A DNA stretch of 64,000 bases from an uncultured Ectothiorhodospiraceae bacterium (GTDB lineage: Bacteria; Pseudomonadota; Gammaproteobacteria; Nevskiales; Oceanococcaceae): contig CAKZQS010000018.1 in the NCBI GenBank assembly GCA_937141935.1, positions 22,836 to 86,835 of the forward strand, read 5' to 3'. The notes below the pieces were generated by a model, which was given only the letters and a program-made list of their open reading frames with translations, did no database searches and had not been told where the DNA came from. Of the stretch, positions 49,324 to 57,915 are shown piece by piece (position 1 is the first letter of the stretch; each line of letters begins with the position of its first letter). The translations under genes were made by a program, and so were the position numbers.

Positions 49324-49832
49324 GAGAGGGGCTCGGCCGTGCGTTGCAGCAGCCCGTCCGGGCGTCCGGAGATGCGGTAGCGGCGGTCGACGCCGGGCGC
49401 GCTGAGCAGCAGCGTGAAGGGGGTCAGCTCGCCGCTGGACAGCAGCAGCGCCACGGGGCGCGGGCCCTCGTCCTCGGCCGCTGCCGTCGCCAGCGCGGCG
49501 GGCAGGTCCTGCATCTCGATCTTGGCGGGGTAGTCAAAGCGGTGCGCACGCAGCGGCCCGCGGCTGGCCTCCAGCGGCTGCCAGCCATCCTCGCCGCGCA
49601 CGACGAAGACATAGCCCTCGTCCGCCGTGGCGAAGCCGATCTCGGTGGTGGTCAGCACGGCCTCTTCCAGCGCCAGCTCCAGCACGCGGTGCAGGCGCGT
49701 GGCGTCCTGTTCCAGGCGGTCGTCGAGCGAGCGCCCGCCCAGCGACAGCGTCGCGAAGCCCAGGATCACGCCGATGATGAAAACGACGACCAGGACTTCA
49801 ATCAGCGTGAAGCCCTGCAGTTGGCGACGCAT
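49320..49832 (-). CDS. gspH: Type II secretion system minor pseudopilin H
   Basis: 170 aa from ATG 49832. The prepilin leader MRRQLQG|FTLIEVLVVVFIIGVILGF precedes a globular domain with DRLEQDATRLHRVLELALEEAV, a GspH trait. It starts 14 nt after gspG and overlaps gspI by 4 nt. Confidence 0.9.
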   Translation of the reverse strand: MRRQLQGFTLIEVLVVVFIIGVILGFATLSLGGRSLDDRLEQDATRLHRVLELALEEAVLTTTEIGFATADEGYVFVVRGEDGWQPLEASRGPLRAHRFDYPAKIEMQDLPAALATAAAEDEGPRPVALLLSSGELTPFTLLLSAPGVDRRYRISGRPDGLLQRTAEPLS

Positions 49833-49846
49833 GGCGCCCGCCCGCG

Positions 49847-50317
49847 CTAGCGGTTGTTGCCTTCCGCCCAGTTGCCGATATCGGCGGCGGCCTCGCTGCC
49901 GCCCGGCCGGCCATCGGCGCCCAGCGAGTAGATGTCGACCTCGCTGCGCACGCCCGGGCTCAGGTACTGGTATTCATTGCCCCAGGGGTCGCTCGGCAGC
50001 GACTTGATGTAGCCGCCGGACTTCCAGTTGCGCGCCGGCGGGTCGCCCGAGGGTTGGCTGACCAGCGCCTCCAGGCCTTGCTGGGTGCTGGGGTAGTTGA
50101 AGTTGTCGAGCCGGTACAGCTCCAGCGCGCTCTCCAGCGCGCGGATATCCTGGCGCGCCTTGGTGATTCGCGCCTCGTCCGGTCGATCCATAATGCGCGG
50201 CACCACGGCCGCCGCCAGGATGGCCAGGATCACCACGACGACCATGATCTCGATCAGCGTGAAACCGGTCTGCCCGGCGCGCGCCGACGAGCGGCGAAAT
50301 TGAGTAGGTATGTCCAT
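49847..50317 (-). CDS. gspG: Type II secretion system major pseudopilin G
   Basis: 156 aa from ATG 50317. The leader of 18 residues ends QTG|FTLIEIMVVVVILAILAAAVVP, longer than usual. There is no other in-frame ATG or GTG start between it and the cleavage site. The C-terminus has the GspG calcium-site region (SLPSDPWGNEYQYLSPG, DIYSLGADGRPGG), typical of GspG major pilins. It is the first gene of the gspG-N run. Its ATG overlaps the divergent rhombosortase ATG at 50315-50318. Confidence 0.95.
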   Translation of the reverse strand: MDIPTQFRRSSARAGQTGFTLIEIMVVVVILAILAAAVVPRIMDRPDEARITKARQDIRALESALELYRLDNFNYPSTQQGLEALVSQPSGDPPARNWKSGGYIKSLPSDPWGNEYQYLSPGVRSEVDIYSLGADGRPGGSEAAADIGNWAEGNNR

Positions 50318-50933
50318 GCGCGAGATGATAACGGGTGTGGTTGACGCAAGTGCGGCCCGATTCGCCCTGATCGGCAGCCTGCTGATCGTGCTGCTGCAAG
50401 CCGGCGGCCCGGAGTGGATCGAGACCTTGCGCTGGGACCGTGGTGCGCTGGCGGAGTTCGAGTGGTGGCGGCTGTGGAGCGGCCACCTGGTGCACGCCAG
50501 TTGGGCGCACGTGGGGCTCAACGTATTCGGCCTGCTCTTGATCGGCTGGCTGTTCCCCGAACCGGTGCCGTTGCGCACGCACATCGCGCGCTTCGCCTGG
50601 CTGGCGCTGGCCTGCAGCCTGCTGCTGTACCTGCTGCGCCCGCAGCTGGGCTGGTATGTCGGCCTCTCGGGCGTGTTGCATGGCAGCTTTGTGATCGGCC
50701 TGTGGTGGCTGTGGCGTCAGGGCGACGGCCTGGCGCTGCTACTGCTGGCGGGCCTGGTGGCCAAGCTCGCCTGGGAGCATGTGCACGGGCCGCTGACCAG
50801 CGACGAAGAGCTGGTGGGCGTGCCGGTGGAGACCGCGGCGCACAGCTTTGGCGCGCTGGCGGCGGTTGTGTGGCTGCTGGTGGCCGGCGGGCTGGCATTT
50901 GCGCGGCGCCGTCGACACAATGGCGCGCCATGA
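50316..50933 (+). CDS. rrtA: Rhombosortase (rhomboid-family serine protease)
   Basis: 205 aa from ATG 50316 (ATG 50310 is in frame; GAGTAGG at 50302-50308 suits 50316 better). Six hydrophobic segments form the rhomboid core. HVGLNVFGLLLIGWLF matches the HxxxN rhomboid element, the catalytic Ser is in YVGLSGVLHG, and the catalytic His in AAHSFGALAA. GLSGVLHG is the rhombosortase form; these enzymes cleave GlyGly-CTERM tails of proteins exported by type II secretion. Its location back-to-back with gspG is a meaningful context. Start overlaps gspG, and its stop overlaps fabD (ATGA). Confidence 0.85.
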   Translation: MREMITGVVDASAARFALIGSLLIVLLQAGGPEWIETLRWDRGALAEFEWWRLWSGHLVHASWAHVGLNVFGLLLIGWLFPEPVPLRTHIARFAWLALACSLLLYLLRPQLGWYVGLSGVLHGSFVIGLWWLWRQGDGLALLLLAGLVAKLAWEHVHGPLTSDEELVGVPVETAAHSFGALAAVVWLLVAGGLAFARRRRHNGAP

Positions 50934-51871
50934 CATTCGCGATGCTGTTTCCGGGGCAGGGCTCGCAAAGCGTGGGCATGCTCAAGGCCTGGGCCGAGCG
51001 CTCCGACGCCGTGCGCGACACGCTGGCCGAAGCCGACGCCGTGCTGGGGCGGCCGCTGTCCACGCTGCTGGCCGAGGGGCCCAGCTGTCAGCTGGATCGC
51101 ACCGAGAACACCCAGCCGGCCATGCTGGTCGCCGACGTCGCGCTGTGGCGCGCATGGCTGGAGGTCGGTGGCCCGAGGCCGGCCGCCGTCGCCGGCCACT
51201 CCCTGGGCGAGTACGCCGCGTTGGTGGCCGCTGGCGGGCTGGAATTCGCGGCGGCGCTTGAGGTCGTGCAGGCCCGGGCCGAGGCCATGCGCGATGCCGT
51301 GGCGGATGGCGCCGGCGCGATGGCCGCCGTGGTGGGCCTGGAGGCCGAGGCGGTCAATGCGCTCTGCGCGCAGATCGACGGCATCGTCAGCGGCGTGAAC
51401 TACAACGCGCCCACGCAGATCGTCGTCGCTGGCGAAACCGCCGCGGTCGACGCGCTCTGTGCCCAGGCCAAGGCCGCCGGCGCCCGTCTGGCACGCAGGC
51501 TGCCGGTCAGCGTGCCGGCCCACAGCCCGCTGATGCAGCCGGCGCGCGAGCGCCTGGCCGCGGTGCTGGAACAGGCCCCTCTGCGCCAGCCCGACATCCC
51601 GCTGCTGCATAACGTCGACGCCCGTCCGGCGGCCGATGTCGATGCGCTACGCGCTGCGCTGCGCGAGCAGGTCTGTGCGCCGGTGCTGTGGGTCGACACC
51701 CAGCAGCGCCTGGCCAGTGATTACGGCTGCGCCCGCGCGCTGGAGGTCGGGCCGGGCAATGTGCTGGCCGGCTTGGGGCGGCGCAGCGGCGTCGAGCTTG
51801 CCGTCGAGGCCTTTCCCGCGCCCGAGCGGCTGGCCGAGGTCATCCCCGCGTTCACCGGGGCCGATACATGA
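50930..51871 (+). CDS. fabD: Malonyl-CoA-acyl carrier protein transacylase
   Basis: 313 aa. LFPGQGSQSVGM at the N-terminus, then nucleophile S91 in AGHSLGEYAALVAAG, the Arg-containing QARAEAM, and the catalytic His in VPAHSPLM. It charges ACP with malonyl for fatty-acid synthesis. ATGA overlap with the rhombosortase on the left and with fabG on the right indicates tight translational coupling. Confidence 0.97.
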   Translation: MTFAMLFPGQGSQSVGMLKAWAERSDAVRDTLAEADAVLGRPLSTLLAEGPSCQLDRTENTQPAMLVADVALWRAWLEVGGPRPAAVAGHSLGEYAALVAAGGLEFAAALEVVQARAEAMRDAVADGAGAMAAVVGLEAEAVNALCAQIDGIVSGVNYNAPTQIVVAGETAAVDALCAQAKAAGARLARRLPVSVPAHSPLMQPARERLAAVLEQAPLRQPDIPLLHNVDARPAADVDALRAALREQVCAPVLWVDTQQRLASDYGCARALEVGPGNVLAGLGRRSGVELAVEAFPAPERLAEVIPAFTGADT

Positions 51872-52572
51872 GCGGCCGGGCACTGGTCACGGGCGCCTCC
51901 CGCGGCATTGGCCAGGCCATTGCCCGCGGCCTGGCGGAGGACGGCTGGGAGGTGCTGGGGACCGCCACCGGCGATACCGGCATCGCGGCCATCGAACAGG
52001 CCGGCCTGCAGGCCGCGCGGCTGGACGTGGCCGACCTCGACAGTCTGCCGGGCTTCGTGGCGGAGCACGGGCCCTTTACCGCCCTGGTGCATAACGCCGG
52101 CATCACCGCCGACAACCTGTTGCTGCGCATGGACGACGCCACCGTGCTGCGCGTGTTGCAGACCAACCTGCTGGGCGCCATCGCGCTGAGCCGGGCCTGC
52201 CTGCGCGGCATGATGAAGGCGCGCATGGGCCGCATCATCGGCGTGGGCAGCATCGTTGGCGCCACCGGCAATGCCGGGCAGGCCAATTACTGCGCCAGCA
52301 AGGCCGGGCTGGAGGGCTTCATGCGCGCGCTGGCGCGCGAGGTGGCCAGCCGCAACATCACCGCCAATGTGATCGCGCCGGGCTTCATCGACACCGACAT
52401 GACGCGCGGGTTGGGCGAGGAGCAGCGCGCCGCGCTGGCCGCTCAGATCCCGCTGAGCCGGCTGGGCCGCCCCGAGGACGTGGCCGCCGCCGTGCGCTTT
52501 CTGGCCGGGGAGGGCGGCGCCTATATCACCGGGCAGACGCTGCACGTCAACGGCGGCATGTACATGGGCTGA
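51868..52572 (+). CDS. fabG: 3-oxoacyl-ACP reductase
   Basis: 234 aa [15 protein letters not shown] cofactor loop, [14 protein letters not shown], Ser in [21 protein letters not shown] with catalytic Tyr/Lys in YCASK, and the C-terminal [14 protein letters not shown] typical of FabG. It reduces 3-oxoacyl-ACP with NADPH. It follows fabD directly and lies 110 nt before acpP. Confidence 0.95.
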   Translation: MSGRALVTGASRGIGQAIARGLAEDGWEVLGTATGDTGIAAIEQAGLQAARLDVADLDSLPGFVAEHGPFTALVHNAGITADNLLLRMDDATVLRVLQTNLLGAIALSRACLRGMMKARMGRIIGVGSIVGATGNAGQANYCASKAGLEGFMRALAREVASRNITANVIAPGFIDTDMTRGLGEEQRAALAAQIPLSRLGRPEDVAAAVRFLAGEGGAYITGQTLHVNGGMYMG

Positions 52573-52632
52573 AGGGGGAGATGACGGTGCCGTGACAGCG
52601 GCCCGCCGCCTGCCCGCAGCCGGAACGAGTTC

Positions 52633-52640
52633 TATACAAT
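52633..52640 (+). promoter_or_regulatory. -10-like box upstream of acpP
   Basis: TATACAAT lies 42 nt before the acpP start in the 109-nt gap after fabG. A matching -35 is not obvious. An internal promoter would fit the high acpP demand. Confidence 0.4.
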
Positions 52641-52681
52641 TGCCCGCATTACGGGGGCACCCCATGGGAGATATCGCACCG

Positions 52682-52927
52682 ATGAGCAACACAGCCGAAC
52701 GCGTCAAGAAGATCATTGCCGAGCAACTCTCTGTCGACATCGACAAGATCACGCCGGACGCGAAGTTCGTTGACGACCTGGGGGCCGATTCCCTGGACAC
52801 CGTCGAGCTGGTGATGGCGCTGGAGGAAGAGTTCGAGATCGACATTCCGGACGAAGAGGCCGAGAAGATCGTGACCTTCCAGGACGTGCTCAACTACATC
52901 AACGCGCACGCCGGCGAAGACAGCTAA
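52682..52927 (+). CDS. acpP: Acyl carrier protein
   Basis: 81 aa from ATG 52682. The phosphopantetheine attachment site is S37 in [18 protein letters not shown]. The acidic helix II and [16 protein letters not shown] match AcpP. An in-frame ATG at 52664 would add six residues; the shorter start matches other AcpPs. It sits between fabG and fabF as in most gammaproteobacteria. Confidence 0.97.
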   Translation: MSNTAERVKKIIAEQLSVDIDKITPDAKFVDDLGADSLDTVELVMALEEEFEIDIPDEEAEKIVTFQDVLNYINAHAGEDS

Positions 52928-52951
52928 GCGGCTGCGCCGCGGGGTAGGGCC

Positions 52952-54202
52952 ATGCTGGGTCGTCGCGTCGTCGTCACCGGGCTCGGGGCGGTTTCGCCGC
53001 TCGGGCTCGATGTCCCGCTGAGCTGGCAGGCCCTGCTGGCGGGCCGCAGCGGTGTCGGGCCGATTCGGGCCTGGGACGCTGCCGACTACCCCACGCGCAT
53101 TGCCGGCGAAATCCGCGATTTCGACCCGGTGCCGTACTTCGGCAGCCCGAAGGAGGCGCGTAAATGCGACCCCTTCATCCATTACGGGGTCGCCGCGGCG
53201 CTGGAGGCCCTGGGCCAGTCCGGCTTGGAGATCACCGAGGCCAATGCCGCCGATGTCGGCGTGCATGTGGGCTCGGGGATCGGCGGCATCGGCACCATCG
53301 AAGAGACGGTGCGCACGCTGGAGCAGACCGGCAAGGTGCGCAAGGTGTCGCCCTTCTTCGTGCCCTCGAGCATCATCAACATGATCTCGGGGAACATCTC
53401 GATTCTGACCGGTGCCCGCGGCCCCAACCTCGCCACGGTCACCGCCTGTACCACCGGCGCCCACAGCATCGGCATCTCCGCCAGGTTGATTGCGGCCGGC
53501 GATGCCGAGGTCATGATTGCCGGCGGCGCCGAACGCGGCTCCAGCCCGGCGGGCATGGCCGGCTTTTGTGCCGCCCGTGCGCTGAGCCAACGCAACGACG
53601 CGCCCGAGGCGGCCTCGCGGCCCTTTGATCGTGGCCGCGATGGCTTTGTGCTCAGCGATGGCGCCGGCGTGATGGTGCTGGAGTCGCTGGAGCATGCCCA
53701 AGCCCGGGGCGCGACGATCCTCGCCGAGCTCAGCGGCTTTGGCATGAGCGGCGACGCCCACCACATCACCGCTCCCCGCGAGGATGGCGCCGGCGCCGCG
53801 CAGTGCATGCGCAACGCGCTGCGCGATGCCCGCCTGGAGGCAGCGGCCGTGGACTACATCAACGCCCACGGCACCTCGACGCTGGCCGGCGACGTGGCCG
53901 AGGTGCGCGCGATCCATAACGTCTTCGGCGATCACGCCACGCGGCTGGCCGTCAGCTCGACCAAGTCGATGACCGGGCACCTGCTCGGCGCGGCCGGCGG
54001 GCTGGAGGCCGTGTTCAGCGTGCTGGCGCTGCGCGACCAGGTCGCGCCGCCGACCATCAACCTCGACGACCCCGACCCGGACTGCGACCTGGACTTCGTG
54101 CCCGGCCAGGCCCGCGAGATGCCCCTGCGGCACGTGCTGTCGAATTCCTTCGGCTTCGGCGGCACCAACGGTACGCTGGTCTTTTCCCAGTACGCCGGCT
54201 AA
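52952..54202 (+). CDS. fabF: 3-oxoacyl-ACP synthase II
   Basis: 416 aa. The active-site Cys is in TVTACTTGAHSIG (C166). The two catalytic His are in INAHGTSTLAGD and STKSMTGHLLGAAGG. The N-terminus MLGRRVVVTGLGAVSPLG and the C-terminal NSFGFGGTNGTLVF match FabF. It elongates acyl-ACP with malonyl-ACP in the cytoplasm. It is 24 nt after acpP and 4 nt before pabB. Confidence 0.97.
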   Translation: MLGRRVVVTGLGAVSPLGLDVPLSWQALLAGRSGVGPIRAWDAADYPTRIAGEIRDFDPVPYFGSPKEARKCDPFIHYGVAAALEALGQSGLEITEANAADVGVHVGSGIGGIGTIEETVRTLEQTGKVRKVSPFFVPSSIINMISGNISILTGARGPNLATVTACTTGAHSIGISARLIAAGDAEVMIAGGAERGSSPAGMAGFCAARALSQRNDAPEAASRPFDRGRDGFVLSDGAGVMVLESLEHAQARGATILAELSGFGMSGDAHHITAPREDGAGAAQCMRNALRDARLEAAAVDYINAHGTSTLAGDVAEVRAIHNVFGDHATRLAVSSTKSMTGHLLGAAGGLEAVFSVLALRDQVAPPTINLDDPDPDCDLDFVPGQAREMPLRHVLSNSFGFGGTNGTLVFSQYAG

Positions 54203-54206
54203 GGCC

Positions 54207-55451
54207 GTGGCGATGGCGCTGGCCACGCCCGGCGCCGCCGGGGCCGCTGCGGGCTGTGTGGGCGTACAGGCCGCCGACCCCGCCGGTTACCCCTTGCTGC
54301 TGTCCACGGCGGACGGGCAGGGCGCTTATGAGCAGCTGCTGTTCCGCGCCCTGGAGCCGGCCCAGCGTTATACCGACCCGGCCGCCGCGGCCGCCGCCCT
54401 GGCTGCCCACCCCTGGCGTGCCCGGGAGACGGCCGACAGCCCGCGTGTCGGCGAGCAGGGCTGGGCCATATTTCTGGGCTATGAGTACGCCGCGGCGCAC
54501 CTGCCGGCCTGGGCCGGCCTGCCACGCGAGCCGGGCTTCCCGTTGTTGCGCCTGCAGCGGGTGGAGCTCGTGGCGCGCAGTCGCGAAGCCGCGCCGCCGG
54601 CCGGTCGCGAGGCTCTGGTGGCTGCCGAGGCCTGGCGCGAGGAGCCGGCCGCGCAATATCTGCGGGGCTGCGCCGCCATCGCCGAGTATCTGCGCGCCGG
54701 CGATGTCTACCAGGTCAACCTGAGCCGGCGCTGGCAGGCCGACTACGCCGGGGATTCCACGCCGCTCTACGCCCGCCTGCTGGCCAGCAACGCCGCGCCC
54801 TTCGCCTGCCGGGCCTGGCTGGATGGCGACGAGATTCTGTCCTCCTCGCCCGAGCGCCTGGTGCGCGTGGCGGGTGGCCGTATCCATACGCAGCCGATTG
54901 CGGGCACGCGGCCGCGCGGGGCCGACGCCGCGGCGGACGCGGCGCTGGCGGCCGAGCTGCAGGGCAGCGCCAAGGAGCGCGCCGAGCACGTGATGCTGGT
55001 GGATCTGGAGCGCAACGACCTCGGCCGCGTCTGCGCGGCCGGCAGCGTGCGTGTCGATGGCCTGATGCGCGTGGAGCGCTATGCCAGCGTGCAGCACCTG
55101 GTTTCGGACGTCCGCGGTCGCCTGCGTCCGGACACCGGCCTGGCCGATGTCGTGCAGGCGGTGTTTCCGGGTGGCACGATTACCGGGTGCCCCAAGGTGC
55201 GTTGCATGCAGATCCTCGCCCAGCTCGAAGCCCGCCCGCGCCTGGCCTATACCGGCAGCGTGGGCTATTGCCTGGATTCGGGGCTGCTGGACCTGAACAT
55301 CCTGATCCGCACGCTGTTGCGCCGTGGCAACGCGCTGACGCTGGACGCCGGCGCCGGCATCGTGGCCGCCTCACAGCCGCAGGCCGAATTGGAGGAAACC
55401 CGCGCCAAGGCCCGCGGCGTCATTGCCGCGCTGGCGGGCACCGCGCAATGA
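54207..55451 (+). CDS. pabB: Aminodeoxychorismate synthase component I
   Basis: 414 aa (GTG 54207; ATG 54213 is an alternative). Chorismate-binding fold: YLRAGDVYQVNLSRRW, SSSPERLVRV, PIAGTRPRG, KERAEHVMLVDLERNDLGR, and FPGGTITGCPKVRCM near the end. With a glutaminase partner it makes 4-amino-4-deoxychorismate for folate. Its order fabF-pabB-pabC is common. It overlaps pabC (ATGA). Confidence 0.93.
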   Translation: MAMALATPGAAGAAAGCVGVQAADPAGYPLLLSTADGQGAYEQLLFRALEPAQRYTDPAAAAAALAAHPWRARETADSPRVGEQGWAIFLGYEYAAAHLPAWAGLPREPGFPLLRLQRVELVARSREAAPPAGREALVAAEAWREEPAAQYLRGCAAIAEYLRAGDVYQVNLSRRWQADYAGDSTPLYARLLASNAAPFACRAWLDGDEILSSSPERLVRVAGGRIHTQPIAGTRPRGADAAADAALAAELQGSAKERAEHVMLVDLERNDLGRVCAAGSVRVDGLMRVERYASVQHLVSDVRGRLRPDTGLADVVQAVFPGGTITGCPKVRCMQILAQLEARPRLAYTGSVGYCLDSGLLDLNILIRTLLRRGNALTLDAGAGIVAASQPQAELEETRAKARGVIAALAGTAQ

Positions 55452-56278
55452 GCCTGATCCTGCATGACCTCGACGGCCAGCTGCGTGCCTGGCCGGCCAC
55501 CGACCGGGCCTGGCAGTTCGGCGATGGGGTCTTTCGTACGGGGCGCGTCGAGCAAGGCCAGGTCGACGACCTCGCCGGTCAGCTGACGCACCTGCTGGGC
55601 GACGCGCGCAAGCTGGCACTGAGCCCGCTGCCGGCACCCGAGGCCTTGGCGCAGGCCTCGCAGCGCATCGCGCAGGGTCACAAGCACGCCCGCATCAAGT
55701 GGGTGATCTCCGCGGGTGATTCCTTCGGCGGCTATGCCCGCGCCGGCGAGCCCCGCACGCTGATCGCCCTGTCGCCGCTGAACGCCAGCTGGCGCCCCCC
55801 GCAACACGTGCATGCCTGGATTTGTCACACCCGCCTGCAGGCGGCCGGCGACTGGGCCGGCGCCAAGCATCTGAACCGGCTGGAGAACGTCATGGCCCGG
55901 CGCGAGCGTGCCCCGTCTGATTGTGTGGAGGGGCTGATGTGCGATGCCCACGGGCAGCTGGCCTGCGGGGTCAGCAGCAATCTGTTCTGGCGCGACCGCC
56001 AGGGCCGCCTGTGCACGCACCCCCTGGATGATTGCGGCGTGCGCGGCCGCACACGGGCGCGCATTCTCGCCGCCGCCGAGGCGCAGGGCGAGGCCGTGCG
56101 CTTCGTTGCCGAGCGCGTCGCCGACGTGCTGGCGGAGGCCTGCGAACTGGTGGCCGTCAACTCCCTCTGGGGCGCGCTGAGCATCGACGCCGTGGACGAC
56201 TGGCGGGCGCAGGGGCGGCAGACCGAAGCCTGGATGCGCGAGCTGCTGCACCGGCCGCCGCGGGCGGGTGGCGCCTGA
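55448..56278 (+). CDS. pabC: Aminodeoxychorismate lyase (PLP)
   Basis: 276 aa. Fold-type IV PLP enzyme: the WQFGDGVFRTGRV N-terminal element, then the PLP Lys in GAKHLNRLENVMARRE (K140) and GVSSNLFW and CGVRGRTRARIL phosphate-binding motifs. It releases pyruvate from aminodeoxychorismate to give p-aminobenzoate. It overlaps mltG by one base. Confidence 0.92.
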   Translation: MSLILHDLDGQLRAWPATDRAWQFGDGVFRTGRVEQGQVDDLAGQLTHLLGDARKLALSPLPAPEALAQASQRIAQGHKHARIKWVISAGDSFGGYARAGEPRTLIALSPLNASWRPPQHVHAWICHTRLQAAGDWAGAKHLNRLENVMARRERAPSDCVEGLMCDAHGQLACGVSSNLFWRDRQGRLCTHPLDDCGVRGRTRARILAAAEAQGEAVRFVAERVADVLAEACELVAVNSLWGALSIDAVDDWRAQGRQTEAWMRELLHRPPRAGGA

Positions 56279-57291
56279 TGCGGGCGCTGTTTCGCGCCGT
56301 AGTCGCGCTGCTGTTCACGGCGGCCCTGCTCGCCGGGCTGGCCGTGCTGCTGGTGTTGCACGCCTTGCGCACGCCGCTCGCCCTTGAGCAGGAAAGCCTG
56401 CTGCGCGTGGAGCGCGGCACCACGATGACCGCCGTGCTCGATCAGCTTGAGGACGAGCAGCGTCTGCGCCCCGAGGGTATTCGCCCGCTGTTGCAGCTGG
56501 GGCTGCGGCTGGCCCCGCAATGGGCGCAGATCCAGGCCGGGCCCTATTGGCTGCGTCCGGGCGACACGCTGCGCGACCTGGCCGAGCGCCTGCGCCGTGG
56601 CGACAGCGCCAGCGTGCGCATCACGGTCATCGAGGGGCAAACCTTCGCCGAGATGCGCCGGCAGCTCGAAGCGCACGAGGGCCTCAGCGATAACAGCTCG
56701 GACCTCGATGCCGCCGAGCTGATGGCGGCCATCGGCCGGCCCGGCCTGCCGCCCGAGGGGCGTTTTCTGCCCGAGACCTATGAACTGGGCCTGGGTTCGA
56801 CCACGCTGGCGGCCTTCGGCCGCCTGGCCGATGCGCTGGACCGGGAGTTGGCCCGGGCCTGGGCCGACCGCGACCCCGCGCTGACACTCAAGGATCCCGG
56901 CGAGTTGCTCACCCTGGCCTCGATCATCGAAAAGGAAACCGCCCTGGAGTCCGAGCGCGGGCAGATCGCGGGCGTGTTCCACCGGCGCCTGCTCAAGGGC
57001 ATGCGTCTGCAGACCGACCCGACCGTGATTTACGGCCTGGGCGAGGCCTTTGACGGCGACCTGCGCCGCGCCGATTTGCGCCGCGACACGCCCTACAACA
57101 CCTACACCCGCGCCGGTTTGCCACCCACGCCGATCTGCCTGCCCGGCGCCGCGGCGTTGCAGGCGGCGGGCCGCCCGGAACCGGGTGATTCGCTGTACTT
57201 CGTGGCCACAGGCGACGGCGCTCATGTATTCAGCGCCACGCTGGAAGAGCACGAGGCCGCCGTGCGCTGCTACCAGCTGGGGCGTTGCTAG
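56278..57291 (+). CDS. mltG: Endolytic murein transglycosylase
   Basis: 337 aa. One N-terminal TM helix (VVALLFTAALLAGLAVLLVL), a LysM-like region (about 80-120), and the catalytic domain with E218 in LASIIEKETALESER, the E. coli catalytic position. KGMRLQTDPTVIYGLG and YNTYTRAGLPPTPICLPG are YceG/MltG signatures. It cuts nascent peptidoglycan at the inner membrane and sets chain length. It follows pabC as in many gammaproteobacteria. Confidence 0.95.
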   Translation: MRALFRAVVALLFTAALLAGLAVLLVLHALRTPLALEQESLLRVERGTTMTAVLDQLEDEQRLRPEGIRPLLQLGLRLAPQWAQIQAGPYWLRPGDTLRDLAERLRRGDSASVRITVIEGQTFAEMRRQLEAHEGLSDNSSDLDAAELMAAIGRPGLPPEGRFLPETYELGLGSTTLAAFGRLADALDRELARAWADRDPALTLKDPGELLTLASIIEKETALESERGQIAGVFHRRLLKGMRLQTDPTVIYGLGEAFDGDLRRADLRRDTPYNTYTRAGLPPTPICLPGAAALQAAGRPEPGDSLYFVATGDGAHVFSATLEEHEAAVRCYQLGRC

Positions 57292-57297
57292 CGCGCC

Positions 57298-57915
57298 ATG
57301 GCCGGGCGATTCGTTGTTTTTGAAGGGCCGGACGGCAGCGGCAAGAGCACCGCGCTGGCGGCCGTGGCCGAGCGGCTGCGGGGGCGCGGCGAGCCGGTGC
57401 TGGCGACCCGCGAGCCCGGCGGCAGCGAGGCGGCTGAAGTCCTGCGCACGGCGCTGCTGACGCCCGCGCTGGGCCGCGCCCCCGTCGCGAGCCAGCTGCT
57501 GCTGATTACCGCAGCCCGGCTGGCCCACCTGGAGCAGACCGTGCGCCCGGCGCTGCGCGAAGGCTGCACGGTGCTGTGCGATCGCTATGTCGACAGCAGC
57601 CATGTCTACCAGTGCAGTCTGGGCGGCGTGTCGCACGAGGCCCTGGAGGCGCTGAACGCGCAATGGGAGATTCCGCCGGCCGACCTGCGCCTGTATTTCG
57701 AGCTGCCGGCGGAGGTCGCGCTGGCGCGGCTGGAGTCGCGGCCGGACGGCAACCGCATGGACGCCGCCGACGCCACCGCCTGGACGCGGGTGGCCCGCGC
57801 CTACGCCGAGCAAATGCGGCGGAACCCGCGCGGGCTGCGGCGCGTCGACGCCAGCCTGGACCCGCAAGCCGTCGTTGCACGCATATTGGAGATTTTGGAT
57901 GACGAAGGTGCTTGA
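57298..57915 (+). CDS. tmk: Thymidylate kinase
   Basis: 205 aa. P-loop FEGPDGSGKST (residues 8-18), TREPGGSEAAE, the DRY motif LCDRYVDSSHVYQ, and a LID region before the C-terminus (ESRPDGNRMDAADATAW). It phosphorylates dTMP to dTDP. It starts 6 nt after mltG and overlaps holB by 17 nt. Confidence 0.95.
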   Translation: MAGRFVVFEGPDGSGKSTALAAVAERLRGRGEPVLATREPGGSEAAEVLRTALLTPALGRAPVASQLLLITAARLAHLEQTVRPALREGCTVLCDRYVDSSHVYQCSLGGVSHEALEALNAQWEIPPADLRLYFELPAEVALARLESRPDGNRMDAADATAWTRVARAYAEQMRRNPRGLRRVDASLDPQAVVARILEILDDEGA

